Assembly: GCA_033439765.1 (NCBI GenBank)
Contig: JAULSN010000002.1
Location: 6,510,001 to 6,574,000, forward strand
Length of the DNA stretch: 64,000 nt
Reading direction: 5' to 3'
Source of the DNA: Lasiosphaeria ovina
Taxonomy: Eukaryota > Ascomycota > Sordariomycetes > Sordariales > Lasiosphaeriaceae
Part shown: positions 1 through 10,458 of the stretch, one piece after another
Layout: every line of letters starts with the position of its first letter
Numbering within the stretch: position 1 is the first letter of the stretch
Notes under the pieces: generated by a model
What the model saw: the letters and a program-made list of their open reading frames with translations, nothing else
Told to the model about the DNA's origin: nothing
Databases searched by the model: none
Position numbers and translations under genes: made by a program

Positions 1-903
1 TTGCAGTGACGGGTTCCTGCAGCCCAGGCCCGTCCCTCAGACTCTTCTCAGCCGCACATTTTGCGTGCGAATCTTGTGCCCCCGGGACCACGAACTTCTC
101 AACGAATGGAAAAAAGAGCTACCGGCCTGAAAATCGACATAGCCGGAACAATCTCATGAGCCCGTACGTTGACGCCGAGATTCGTACCTAGCAGGATTGT
201 GGCGGCAAAACTTTATTGCCGACCTATCCTAGTTCCAGGACATGGATATCATAGGCTGCGAGAAGATCGCTTTCAACAGCGAACGTTCATGTGCGAGCTG
301 GACATGGCTTGGCGTTGACGGACCCACCAAATTCTCTGCTGCCGAGAATATAACCGCGGTCGTCGAGTCTGCTACCGTCACGCGCATGGAGACAGTCGGG
401 ATCCATCCCCGGTCCCGTCTCGTGGTCGAGGCACGATCACCATCCGGCTCCAAGTCTCCCAGCTCCGCGTCAACGATATCATCCCATACATGCGTTGTTC
501 TGAACCTGGTAAGCGTGTACCGGCATTCTCCAACACTCTCTTCCTAGGTCTAGATGGAGGGGAATCAAACCCAACCATCTAAAAAGGCGTTGACAACGGC
601 GAACCAGTCTTCTAAGTCTCGAGCGTGACACGATTCGCCGAGTTGACGCGGGGTAGGGATTGGCGGAAAAATAATCTTGCCACTGAGTCAAGGGGCCTTG
701 TTTTGATACCGGTTGAAGGCAGGGCCGGTGTGTATCGGAGAGTTGGATACTTTACTGTATCGCTTGAATACGACCTTAACTGGGCCATGAGCGGCTTCAA
801 AGTTGTCACGATGTTTTCGGTTAGTAGGCCGGACTTGAGACCGACTCATTTTGGACAGATGTGGACGGAGCCTATGAAGGAAGAGGTTGTCACGATCATC
901 TGA
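1..903 (+). pseudogene. C-terminal remnant of a HET-like (heterokaryon incompatibility) protein
   Basis: Two plus-strand stretches read like the C-terminal part of fungal HET-domain proteins. Bases 242-470 encode a segment with SWTWLGVDGPTKFS and SRLVVEA, resembling the usual 'SWSW..DGP' and 'LVV.A' blocks. Bases 625-903 encode GLVLIPVEGRAGVYRRVG, like the usual final block, followed by a stop. HET proteins trigger cell death on non-self fusion. The stretches lie in different frames with stops between them, and no HET core (normally several hundred residues upstream) is seen before base 1, so this is either the decayed 3' end of a gene running in from the left or a fragment. An intron explaining the frame change was not found. 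Confidence 0.5.
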
Positions 904-977
904 AGAGGATTTCTTTTCTGCTCAGTCAAAATAAGGTACGTTCTATGTTTTCAAACCCCGTTCACATCTCCACGCTC

Positions 978-3443
978 TCAGGCAGCCAAGTGTTGGCCAC
1001 CCCGGCGGTTTAGACGATGCAATTCCTTCAACTTTTTAAAAGCCTCAGCGAACCTTACACGCTCTGCATAGTTGTCAGTGTGGCTTCTCAAAGGGTTCTA
1101 AAGAGATGGAACATACCCTCGACCGAGCCGAACTCGATGGTGACTAGTGTCAGCTTTTCAACCTTAGTCAAACTGCGCCGCTGATATCTTCCAGCGCTAG
1201 CAATATTGTAGCCAGCTACAGGATCAATTGCAGTGGCGCTGCTTGCGTTGATATATTTGGAGGTGCCTTTAATCACCACCTCCGTGCAGTCGGACTTTTT
1301 CGGATCCTCGTCCACTTCTGGTTGGCAACGACACCTGTCAGGTCTAATTTTGACGCCGTCGTTGACTGAGATGGATAAGCAAACCCCATCAGCTTTGGCA
1401 TAACGGGTAGGGGAAGTTCAGAGCTTGCTAACCTTTGATGGTCAGTAGTATATTGGCAAGGAAGATGACAAGGCACGGGCACTCAGGGGTCTCGAGAATG
1501 GTACCGAAATTCCCGTCTTGAAGTTGAACGTAATGTCGTGAACCAACCCGTGGGTCTGGACCTGAGCTAGTCGGAGTCGAGTAACCGGAGCCATCGATTT
1601 GGAGGTTGGGATCGCTTTTCGAGACTCTTCCGAGTACCGAATTGTGCACTGAACTTGATCGGTTGCTGGAGGTCCACAATTGTATACGACCCATCTCCGC
1701 CCGTTGGACGCCCTTCCAAAGGACCCACTTCCTGTCGCCCCGTGAGAGTTGGCATATAACTCTAGCACCAGGTCTATTTGTTGCTCCAGGTTAGCTTGAT
1801 CTGATCTGGCGAGACGGCGTAGGCTCACTAACAGATTGTCAACGATTTTGTAGCCGGTCACAGTCTCCTGAAAGCTAAATAGGTCTGGGTCCTGTAGAAA
1901 TGTTATGGTATCGGGCACTTCAACTGTGCTGGTCCGGTTTTGCTTGATGGTGACAGAGTAAGAGTCCTTGCTTAGGCTTGAGTTAGGATGGGCTCCGAAG
2001 TGAACGAGGTTGAGATCCGTTTTATAACTTAAGTCGTCGCTGTCAGACACGGGTTCTCAGATTGACCCCAGTCCAGTGGCCTACTCACATCATGTTATCC
2101 GAGCAACTGCTAGTGCGAGTGATCAAAGTCAAACTCCCTTCGCCGTTTTGATACACTTCAACATGCTTTTCGGCATCAGTGTCCTCACAATGTAGTTGAC
2201 TGATACGTGTTTATTAGTATGACCTTCAAATTTGCATTGTTTTCCATCATTGTCTTACCATTGCATGACTTTGTCCCCTTGTCTCGGATCGAGGTTGTCT
2301 CTTCGTGGTTCTGACCGGCGATACTCCAGCCATAGGTCCTTGTCCTTTTCAATCCTGTCTCGTATCTCATCATCTGTTGGGCGACCAGGTGCATCTCTGG
2401 GAAACCCTTTGTAAGCCAAAAGAATCTTGTCCTCCAACCGGGCAAAGAATAGTGGCAGGGTCATGCCAAACTGAGTAAGTTGTGTTTCGAACTCCACGAA
2501 CGAGGGATGTGTCACAGCAGTTCGGTACTCGTCAGCCATCTCGGTTGCCTTTAGAAGCCAGTAAGCGCTAAGGATGCTCGAGGACGTGTGCACGTGGTCG
2601 TCATTCTCTTGAAATTTCTTGGTTGCTCGGTCCAGGTGAAAAACGGCTTCATCCACCCCGTCTGCCAATGGGATGCTTGTGAGACTTCCATGTCGACGCT
2701 CCATTATGGCTGTGAGTGTGCGGTGGAGGGGGTCCGGAATAATGTTCGCAGTGGAAGCTGCGAGCTGCGGCGTAGATGGCCGACACTCCGATATTGTAGG
2801 CCGATCGTCGGTAGGGGGTTCGGGGCCGACTTGCTCGTGGTGAATCTGCCTACCTAACCATTCCGTCGTACTCAAAATGAGCGTTCGGACATGATCGAAG
2901 TTCGTTATGTTCAAGCAGTTCAGAGCCATGGACAATTTGATGTTGTGTACCGCAATACGGTCGCGGAAAATTGCCAAGTCATTCTTGACGAAAAGATGCC
3001 ACTGCCAGTTGTTGATGGCTCCCCGGCTTTCACCATAGGCTCGCCGCTTGTCGAGTAGTTCCCAACACTCATTAAGGGTGTCTCGAAAACCGCTGAGGAC
3101 CCGGGTCAAACTCTCGGTGGCTGGCGACTTTTGCATCGAATGGTGATTGCGTGCCACAGGACCACCATGAACCTGACGCACCACATCGTGGAGGGCATTG
3201 AGATTCTGTCCCAGGGTTGCAATCTCTTCCCGAAACTCCCGATAATGGCTGTCTAAGCCAATGGTGTGAGCTGTCCCTGAACGGCACGATCAACTGTGGG
3301 TGATACTCACGTGCATCGTGGTTCAACCAGGCAATGGAGGTGATCCTCTGGAGGACCGCCAAGCCTTCCAGAATCTCGAGAAGCTCAAGGAGGATCATGA
3401 TGATTGGCTTATCGAGAGCTGCTGGGGCCGAAGGCAAATGCAA
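978..3443 (-). CDS. Seven-exon fungal protein of unknown function with STAND-type helical N-terminus
   Basis: Model exons, 5' to 3': 3443-3311, 3252-2259, 2199-2089, 2039-1638, 1566-1433, 1392-1117, 1063-978. All joins use GT..AG and keep one frame, giving 711 residues with no internal stop. The N-terminus (LLEILEGLAVLQRITS, then EIATLGQNLNALHDVVRQVH) resembles the helical N-terminal domain of fungal STAND/NLR-like proteins. No NACHT, ankyrin or WD repeats follow. The C-terminal part (CRCQPEVDEDP, then VRFAEAFKKLKELHRLNRR) resembles the tail of unnamed fungal proteins. The 1567-1637 intron has a weak donor (GTACTC) but is needed for the frame. The first ATG is uncertain because related N-termini often begin further upstream. 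The function is not known; a role in non-self recognition is only a guess from the N-terminal domain and the HET neighbour. Confidence 0.6.
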
Positions 3444-4172
3444 GGATCAATGGCTTTACTGTAACTAAGACAGTCTCACATCGGCACTGCAACGACGGGA
3501 AGAAGCGACGGAGATCCGAGAGGTCGGTTAGACGGTAAATGTAAGGTACTGAAAATCGAAAAGAACTGCCTCACGAAAGCAACACCTGAACTGCAACGCA
3601 GCCAGGCCGCGGAGTAGATCTGGATATTCCAAAGTCGGCGACACACCTCCTTCCTGTTGAGAAACTGCTGCCTAACCTCGCATCCCAACCAAGGCAAATT
3701 CCAGGGCGACCGGCTTCATGCTCGGCGCCAAGACCTATCAAAAATTTTCGGTTCGTTCCCGCTCTGATTGGGCGACACGGCAGTCACAATGATGGATTGG
3801 GGGTCTGCATCGCACTAGCGCTGATTCCGGTGATGCCCGATTTCGGTGTGCTTTGCTGCACACCACGTTGATTTGGGTGCGCTTTCCCACACTCTGCAGA
3901 GCCTTGAGGTTCCACGGAAGGCGCCCAGCCGGTTGCCTTATCTTCCACGGTCGCCTTTTTTGACGGCCCAATCGACTTCTGGTGTGAGGGTTTTCTTTTG
4001 TGCAACTAACCGCCGTCACCGCGATAGAAAATGATGTCGATATCACCACTAACCGCCGGTACCGCGAAAGAAAATGGTGTCGATATCACCATATATAGTA
4101 TTGAGTTGGCACGTCATGGTTCACCCAGGGTTGACTTCAACGCTTCACCGCCGCTGACCCTGCCACCGGTCG
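3444..4172. other. Intergenic region upstream of the permease
   Basis: No convincing gene is seen. It holds a 43-bp tandem duplication, listed separately, and presumably the promoter of the permease that starts at 4173. Confidence 0.4.
4005..4090 (+). repeat. 43-bp tandem duplication
   Basis: Two adjacent 43-bp units (4005-4047 and 4048-4090) both begin ACTAACCGCCG and end GTCGATATCACC. They differ at a handful of positions. They lie about 85-170 bases before the permease start codon, so they sit in its probable promoter or leader. Confidence 0.85.
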
Positions 4173-6234
4173 ATGAGACATTCAGAGATGACCGTCACAG
4201 AACAGCAGCCAATCCAAGGCGAGCCCCAACAATCGGGTAGCGGTCAACCTACCACTGACAGTGATGGTGACACAGGCTGGCGCCCCGGCCTCGACCCAAG
4301 CGATGAGGCTCGTCTCACCCAGGCGCGGAAGGAGCAGTTCGCCACTGTCGAGGAGATTCCCACAGACAATGCCAGTCTTGGCTGGTACTCTGTCAGCTGC
4401 CTCATATTGAACCGTCTGATTGGCTCCGGCATCTTCAACAGCAGCTCCGTCATCTTTTCCAACACGCAAAGCATCGGCATTTCGCTCTTTTTCTGGCTCT
4501 ATGGCCTCACCATGGCCATATCCGGCACGATTGTGTACATTGAACTCGGCCTCACAGTTCCAAGGTACCTTCTGGGCGACGGGACAAGCAAAATTTCTGT
4601 TGTCCGAAGTGGTGGAGAGTTGCCTTACCTCAACTACTTCATGAAACGGCCCAGGTTCCTCGCCACTTGCCTCTTTGGTTTATCGTTCCTCATTTTTGGC
4701 AACACAAGCTTCAACTCGATTGCTTCTGCGATGGCTGTGCTGCAAGCATCCAACACCAAAGAAACGCGTGGCATGGTTGCAGGTATCGCCATGGCGGTCA
4801 ACACGTTCGCATGTTTGCTGCACAGCATGTCGAGAAAGTGGGGCATCAGACTCAACAACTTCTTCGGTACTGCCAAACTGGCCATGCTTTTCTGCATGAT
4901 TGTTTTTGGCTTTGCCCAACTCGGGAAAGACGGATCGGTTGCGGCGACAAACTTTGATAGGACCACTGCCTTTTCGACCGCCAATAGTCCCGAGGAGGTG
5001 TACAGATATGCGGAGGCCATCATCCTTGCCATCTTTCCTTTCAGTGGCTTCCACCAAGCCAATTATGTGAGCAGCTCCTAGATCCATTTTTCCGTTTCCT
5101 TGCCAACCACAGGTTTCACAGGTCCTGGCCGAGATTCAACACCCACGACGGAACTTTGCGCTGGTTTCCTTCGTTTGCGTCGCTGTGATCTCCTCTCTCG
5201 TGGTCACGATAAACATACTTTACGCTGCGGTTATTCCAAAAGACATACTGTTCAAGTCCAACCACGACCAAGCATTCGAGTTCTTCAGCCACACGATTGG
5301 CCGTGTCGCCTCAACAGCGCAAACACAAGCCATTTGCGGATCCTTCCGGGCCCTGTCGGCGATCGGAAACGTCATCGTCTTCACTTTCACCGCTGCTCGC
5401 GTCAAGCAGGAGATCGCCAAGGAGGGCATCCTTCCGTACTCCCTGTTCTTTGCGTCGTCGTATTCTTTCTCCATCAGCAATGGCTTCCGGCGCTTACCAC
5501 CGTCACGATCGAGCTACCAGCTCTACAGCTCTCGTGCCCCTGCTGCCGCGTTGGCTTTGCATTGGGTGGTGACTTCGATCGCCATCTTGGCAACCGTCTT
5601 TGCCACCGCGGAGCTGTCCGAGTCCGAGTCAACATTTGATCTTTCCGCCTATTATCTTGGCACCGCGGCATTTGCCTATGGGTTGGATATCATCTGGTTC
5701 TCCGTCATGGGGATCGGGGTTCTCTGCCTTCGTCTCTGGCCAGGCAGTAAGTGGCGTCAGAAGTCTCCGGTTCCACACACTCTCGGCGTTGCAGCCGCTG
5801 TAACATTCGGAGCGACAAACGCTTTCCCGCTCATCGCCATCTGGATCCCCGATCCTGCAGCAAAATTCTTGTCCAACACGGGTGACTCGGTGCCATGGTA
5901 TGCGCCCCAGACGTACGGAATTGCGGTCTTGGTCTTTGGAGTGGTGTACTGGTTGTGCTTCCGGTTTTACATATACCTTAGGAAGATGAAGGCTGGCGAG
6001 TTGCTGGAGATTGTTCGGATTCCCATCTTCTGGAGGAGCCCTAGTGGTGAGCTGCTGCAGCTGTATGAGATTGTCAAGGTCAGGTGGACTCGATACATCC
6101 AAGGAGAGAGGAGGGAGTCAACTATTATGCGGCTCACAGAGTTCGGTACCCCTGGGTATGAGATGAGAACAACATCAGCAGCTTCCGGGGAGCGAGTTTC
6201 AAAGAGGGTGTCGGGAGCGAGGAAGGACACGTGA
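4173..6234 (+). CDS. LAT-family amino-acid permease (methionine permease MUP1-like)
   Basis: Two exons, 4173-5066 and 5122-6234, are joined across a 55-base intron (GTGAGC..CACAG) to give 668 residues. The protein begins with a hydrophilic tail of about 70 residues. TM1 then carries LILNRLIGSGIFNSS, the unwound GSGIF substrate-binding motif of the APC superfamily, and is followed by LGLTVPRY and an RSGGELPYLNY loop typical of fungal MUP1-like LAT transporters. About 12 membrane segments are expected. Such proteins import methionine or other neutral amino acids at the plasma membrane. The loop near residues 417-440 (FRRLPPSRSSYQLYSS) is unusual for the family. A second ATG at 4188 is an alternative start. 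Substrate cannot be read from sequence. Confidence 0.85.
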
Positions 6235-6845
6235 AGGGGCCAGAGACAGAGTCTTTATCAATTGTTATATGCTACCTATTATAATGCAATGCGCCATCCC
6301 GTAACTTCTCAAAGCCTGATTGGACCCTTACGATACAATATACACCAACAGCCATAGGCATCTGCTCTCGGACAAATGTTGTCCACCGATATTCAACTAA
6401 CTAAGTCGGTGTGCCGGTGTGATCAACCCCCCCACGTGCCCCCGTACCTATCGCTGTTGTCCTGAGCAAAATTCAGGGGTAAGTGGGGTGTGGTACCATC
6501 GTGCCTGGATCAGCCCAACGTTACGTCACATCCAACCCACCGGATTACAGCGCAAACAAAACCGGAGAACCCCCACAATAGACCTCAGGTAGAGATCTTA
6601 ATTACTGTTCCGTTCTCATTGCAAAGTTGCATCCTACCCTCGCACAATGAACACCCAAATGTATTCCACAAGGGCCCTCGCATCCCCCCGCACCCTTTTC
6701 CAGAGGTCCGATCCTACGTGCCCAGCCCCGACTTCCTCTGGCCAAGTACCAAATAATACAATCCTGCAATGTGGCCCAAGATCACTCCGATCTAGGCAGA
6801 CCGGGCGGGTCTGAACAGCCGAACAAGCATAATTATAATTGGTAC
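6235..6845. other. Intergenic region
   Basis: This is the 3' flank of the permease. No coding region or repeat was recognised; a short plus-strand reading frame at 6490-6756 shows no family resemblance. Confidence 0.4.
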
Positions 6846-7340
6846 CTATGCTCCAGTCGTCCCTTTTTCCGAAACGCTGACTCTGAGCGCCTCTCGGACT
6901 AACGTCTCACTCAGGATTGCGGGGACCATCACGGTGACTGCGGTGCTGTTCACCGGCTGGAGAATGAGAACCGCGAAGCCCATCTCAAAATCCGCCACAT
7001 CAAACACAACCCCCTTCGGCCCCGGCAGCACCCCACTGTGCAACGGGACCTTCAAAACCCACACCCTTCCGAGGTCAACCACTCGCGCCTCAGCTGCGGG
7101 TATACAGCGAGATACAGGAACCCTTGCGCATCAGTTTCATTTTCTAGCGTGTCCGCTACGATAGAGCGAAAGGTAGATTTAACTTCTTAGTTAGGGAGGG
7201 CGAGGAGGTCCGGGAGGTAGATTTGTTCGTACCATTCTGTGTAGGTTGCGGGGGTTAGACTGAGGGAGGGGGAGAGGATTTTAGATTAGACGAAGGTTAC
7301 TTCTGAGGGCATTCAAACGGGTTAGGGCTAGGAGGAGAGG
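6846..7340 (-). pseudogene. Decayed small ORF, possibly an EthD-like alpha/beta-barrel protein
   Basis: On the minus strand a coding-like stretch reads TPATYTEWYEQIYLPDLLAL, then (after an in-frame stop) VKSTFRSIV and GFLYLAVYPQL, then shifts frame into FDVADFEMGFAVLILQPVN and ends at 6846. The order 'short strand, EWY, P-D-hydrophobic helix, F-R, Y-L-A-V-Y' resembles small fungal EthD-like dimeric alpha/beta-barrel proteins. At least one stop and one frameshift interrupt it. The family assignment is tentative. Confidence 0.35.
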
Positions 7341-7469
7341 GGGTTTATATCCCAATAGAAATAAAAACGGCGGCCGGGATAACTCACCGGTAAATGGGCA
7401 GCTAGCTAGTCAGGCCGGGGTTTAGCAGCTCCCGTTGATCGCTGTGGCGCTTCCGCAGGTGGTACTGCA

Positions 7470-7600
7470 CGACCGGGGTTACTTCGGATCTGCTCCGCAT
7501 CATTGAGAGGAAGGGTGAAATGTAACCCCCCTTGGAGGGTTACCGAAGACACTCACTGGCATGTGCCCAACAGGCTCTTTGAACCTGAGTCTGGGGGAAA
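7470..7600 (+). pseudogene. Detached fragment of the 12.2-kb STAND-like family gene
   Basis: About 110 bases here (from TCTGCTCCGCATCATTGAGA to CAGGCTCTTTGAACC) are close to 12185-12290, which encode LLRIIGRKGK and HWHVPDRLFEPC. The copy has a stop (ATG followed by TAA) and small indels, so it is non-functional. It shows that a member of this family once lay here, or that a piece was duplicated. Confidence 0.7.
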
Positions 7601-8043
7601 GAGAACACAAACAATGTCATAGATGTGGCCTGTCTTTTGCTGTGACTGTTTAACCCAGGGAGACGGGCCAAAACATGAGACAGTGAATCTCCCAGAGTAG
7701 ATAGTTGCATGATTAGATATGTAAGGTACCCATTGTGATTAATCGATACAGTGTCAATCCCGCCCTTCTTCTTTTGTGAGCCCGCCTTGTGTTATCACGT
7801 CGTTAGCTGTGTGCTTCATTAATTAGAAGCCACCTTGTCGTCGTTTAACCGTGATTTAAGGCTGTTGGGCTAGGAAGTGAAGTAGTTCCTTTTTCTTGTA
7901 CCGATTTGACTACCTCAATCATATGACTCCCTGTTTCTGAGTGGCTCATCCTACTCCTGTTCCTGTAGTTCTAGTTGCTGTAGGTGCTCTAGTTGTAGCT
8001 GATCTAGTTCTAGTTGCTCTCGTTGTATTCGTAGTTGCACCAG
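7601..8043. other. Intergenic region
   Basis: No gene or repeat was recognised. The region just left of 8044 is Val/Leu-rich in the plus strand only because it mirrors the Arg-rich tail of the F-box gene on the other strand. Confidence 0.35.
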
Positions 8044-9255
8044 TCATCGTCGTCGCTCTCGCCGTCGCCGCTGTTCTTGCTGTCGCAGTTGCTGAATATA
8101 CCGCCTGCGACTCAACCACCGGCAGTCCAACAGCCACACAACAACCCGGTCATATTGACCAAGGTCAATCGGGTCGACCATGTCCGCATCCCGGTCAGGC
8201 AGCCGCGGCCCGTAGTAGTAATCATAAATACGCACCCCGTACCAGTACTGCAGGGTCGGGAGGGAACCGATCAGCGACGTGCCGACCCACGCCTCGTTGA
8301 GGTGCTCGCTCTTGTACTTGGGCACGTGCGGAGCCGTATACTCGTCGGGCCCCCGTGTCGGGAAGCCCATACACACTTTCGTCATCCAGGCGCCCTTGTC
8401 CTCGAACTCGCACTGGTGCACCCATGCCATGCCTAGCAGCGTGCCGGGCGATTGCGGCATACCGCGCTTCTCGTACGAGCGCAGCGCGCGCTGGTGGCGC
8501 ACCCTGTTCAGAATCGCCGTCTTGTCCCTGCACACGCCGAAGGGCTGCAGGTGATTGCAATTATCAGCAACAATACGGACCAAATTGGGATCTGAGGGTA
8601 GTCTGATTTCACTTACCGACAGCGGCATCGGCCACCCGACCCTGATGACGCGGCGCTCGAGGATGCCGATGTACAGCTGCTGCGCGAAGAAGGTCGTTAG
8701 GGTCGACATCCACAGAAACGAGACCTCGTTAGCCTCGCAGTCGACCTCCATGCCGACGAGCGGCGTGTCGTCGATGTGATCGCCGAAGATGACGGCATGA
8801 GGCGGGTGGTCGAACCGGCCCGGGCCGATGTTCCGGCCGTCGCCGCGCAAGTACAAGGTGTTTCTGGCGCGCCACACGCGGCGGATACTGTCTGCGTCGT
8901 AGTCCTCCAGCAGGGGATTCGGCTCGGCACTAAACGACACTTTGAAGACGGCGCGCGAGCGGTCGTTTTCGGACAGGCGGTCGAACGCGGCCGTGCACTC
9001 GAGCGTCTCGTCCAGGGACGGAGTCAACACAATGTCGTCGGTGCTGAACGGCACGTTCCACGTCAGCTTCATGTGGTCCAGATACCGCCGCTGCCGGAAG
9101 ACGGTCTCGGTCGCCGCCTTGAGCTGGTGCGACACCAGGCGGCACGCCAGCCAGATGTGAGCGAGTGAGTGGAAGTCGGCTAGTGGGACGGACTCTATGC
9201 ACTGGATCCATATTTCCAGGGGGAGAGCGGGTGTGGATGATGGCTCTTTGGCCAT
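8044..9255 (-). CDS. F-box-like protein
   Basis: Two exons, 9255-8617 and 8544-8044, are separated by a 72-base in-frame intron (GTAAGT..CTGCAG); spliced length is 379 residues. Residues 11-50 (LPLEIWIQCIESV, then LAHIWLACRLVSHQLKAATE) fit an F-box, the module that binds Skp1 in SCF ubiquitin ligases. The rest has no recognised repeats and resembles unnamed fungal F-box proteins. The C-terminus is a Gln/Arg-rich helix ending in RRRRERRRR. The ATG at 9255 is the natural start. Fungal F-box genes of this type form large lineage-specific families; the substrate is unknown. If the intron were retained, the frame would stay open. Confidence 0.7.
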   Translation of the reverse strand: MAKEPSSTPALPLEIWIQCIESVPLADFHSLAHIWLACRLVSHQLKAATETVFRQRRYLDHMKLTWNVPFSTDDIVLTPSLDETLECTAAFDRLSENDRSRAVFKVSFSAEPNPLLEDYDADSIRRVWRARNTLYLRGDGRNIGPGRFDHPPHAVIFGDHIDDTPLVGMEVDCEANEVSFLWMSTLTTFFAQQLYIGILERRVIRVGWPMPLSVSEIRLPSDPNLVRIVADNCNHLQPFGVCRDKTAILNRVRHQRALRSYEKRGMPQSPGTLLGMAWVHQCEFEDKGAWMTKVCMGFPTRGPDEYTAPHVPKYKSEHLNEAWVGTSLIGSLPTLQYWYGVRIYDYYYGPRLPDRDADMVDPIDLGQYDRVVVWLLDCRWLSRRRYIQQLRQQEQRRRRERRR

Positions 9256-10458
9256 GGTGGAAATGATTAGAGGGGAGAATGAATTTCACTAATCTTGAGG
9301 AGAGGGGATGCCCTTTGATACTATCAAGTTGCTCAATGTAGATAGGTAGATGTATGGTGTAAGAAGGGAAGAAGGGAGCTAGTTCGCTTTAAATACCTTT
9401 GGAGATGTGCCTCTCGAAGATTTTACTAATAACACAACACTCATCGTTCAATGACTTCTATACGCCGTTTCATTTTGTGCGAACGTAGATGTTCATTATG
9501 CTGGAGACAAGCCAACATATATAATTGATGATTACTCATGCCAGTGCAGTAAGTAAACCCCTTGATTTGATGGACAAACGCCTTCATAAGTTTCGATATG
9601 CTCCGAGAAAGTGTGACTCGCTGGAGAGCGACTCGGAAACATTCCCGACTGTGGCCAATGGCTCTTGAAAAGGTCCGATTACTTTGACACTACCCTCTGA
9701 CTCCTGGGTAATTGAGTCCGCAATTTTTTTTTATTCGTTTCTTTCTTCATCGCATACGTGACTATATATGGCACCAAGCTCAACTATAGGCAATTCCTCG
9801 TCGAGAAACTCTGTTGGGGTTCATTGCAAACGAAAAGAAAAAGAGGTAGGCGAGACCAAGTTTAACGGTGGTGATTAGCAATCTGAGGAGTTTTTGAATA
9901 AGTGTCAAATCTAGCTCTCTCTAAGCCTAATATGCTCAAAGGCAGTTTCGACGGCATTCTTGTGTATACTAAAAGATGCAGAGAAGAAAAAGGGCCTTTG
10001 CATACAGGGCCAGGGACATCTGTTATTATGGAACTATGAAAAGACACTGCTCACCGCCATGGCCCAATTTATCAGCAGAGTCTTTTTTAACAATCTCCCT
10101 TGCGAATGCCCAATCTGGAAATTGGCATTTGGCTCGCTCTTGCAGGAACTCGCTAGTGGTGGTGTCGAGCTGGGGAACTTTGCACCGCCGTAGGCAAAGT
10201 GATTAGCCAGCATTCAACTTTCGAAGCAGCGAGGCCAAGTGCAAGTGGCGCTCTGGGCGGAGGCACTGGCAGCAGTCGGCGCTAGGCAGTGCTTGTTCAA
10301 AGCCTGACGACCCGACTTTCAGGAGCGGGGGAGCGAGCGAATTTATTCCACGACCGAAACCCACCTCTAAATTCAATTGATCTCGCTTCAGATCATACAC
10401 GGCCAAAACAACTCGAACCTAGCCGACCAGCCGATACAGACTTTATACAACGATAACA
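9256..10458. other. Intergenic region between divergent F-box and HET-fragment genes
   Basis: About 1.2 kb of AT-richer sequence with no supported gene. It would contain both divergent promoters. Short reading frames at 9862-10206 show no family resemblance. Confidence 0.35.
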
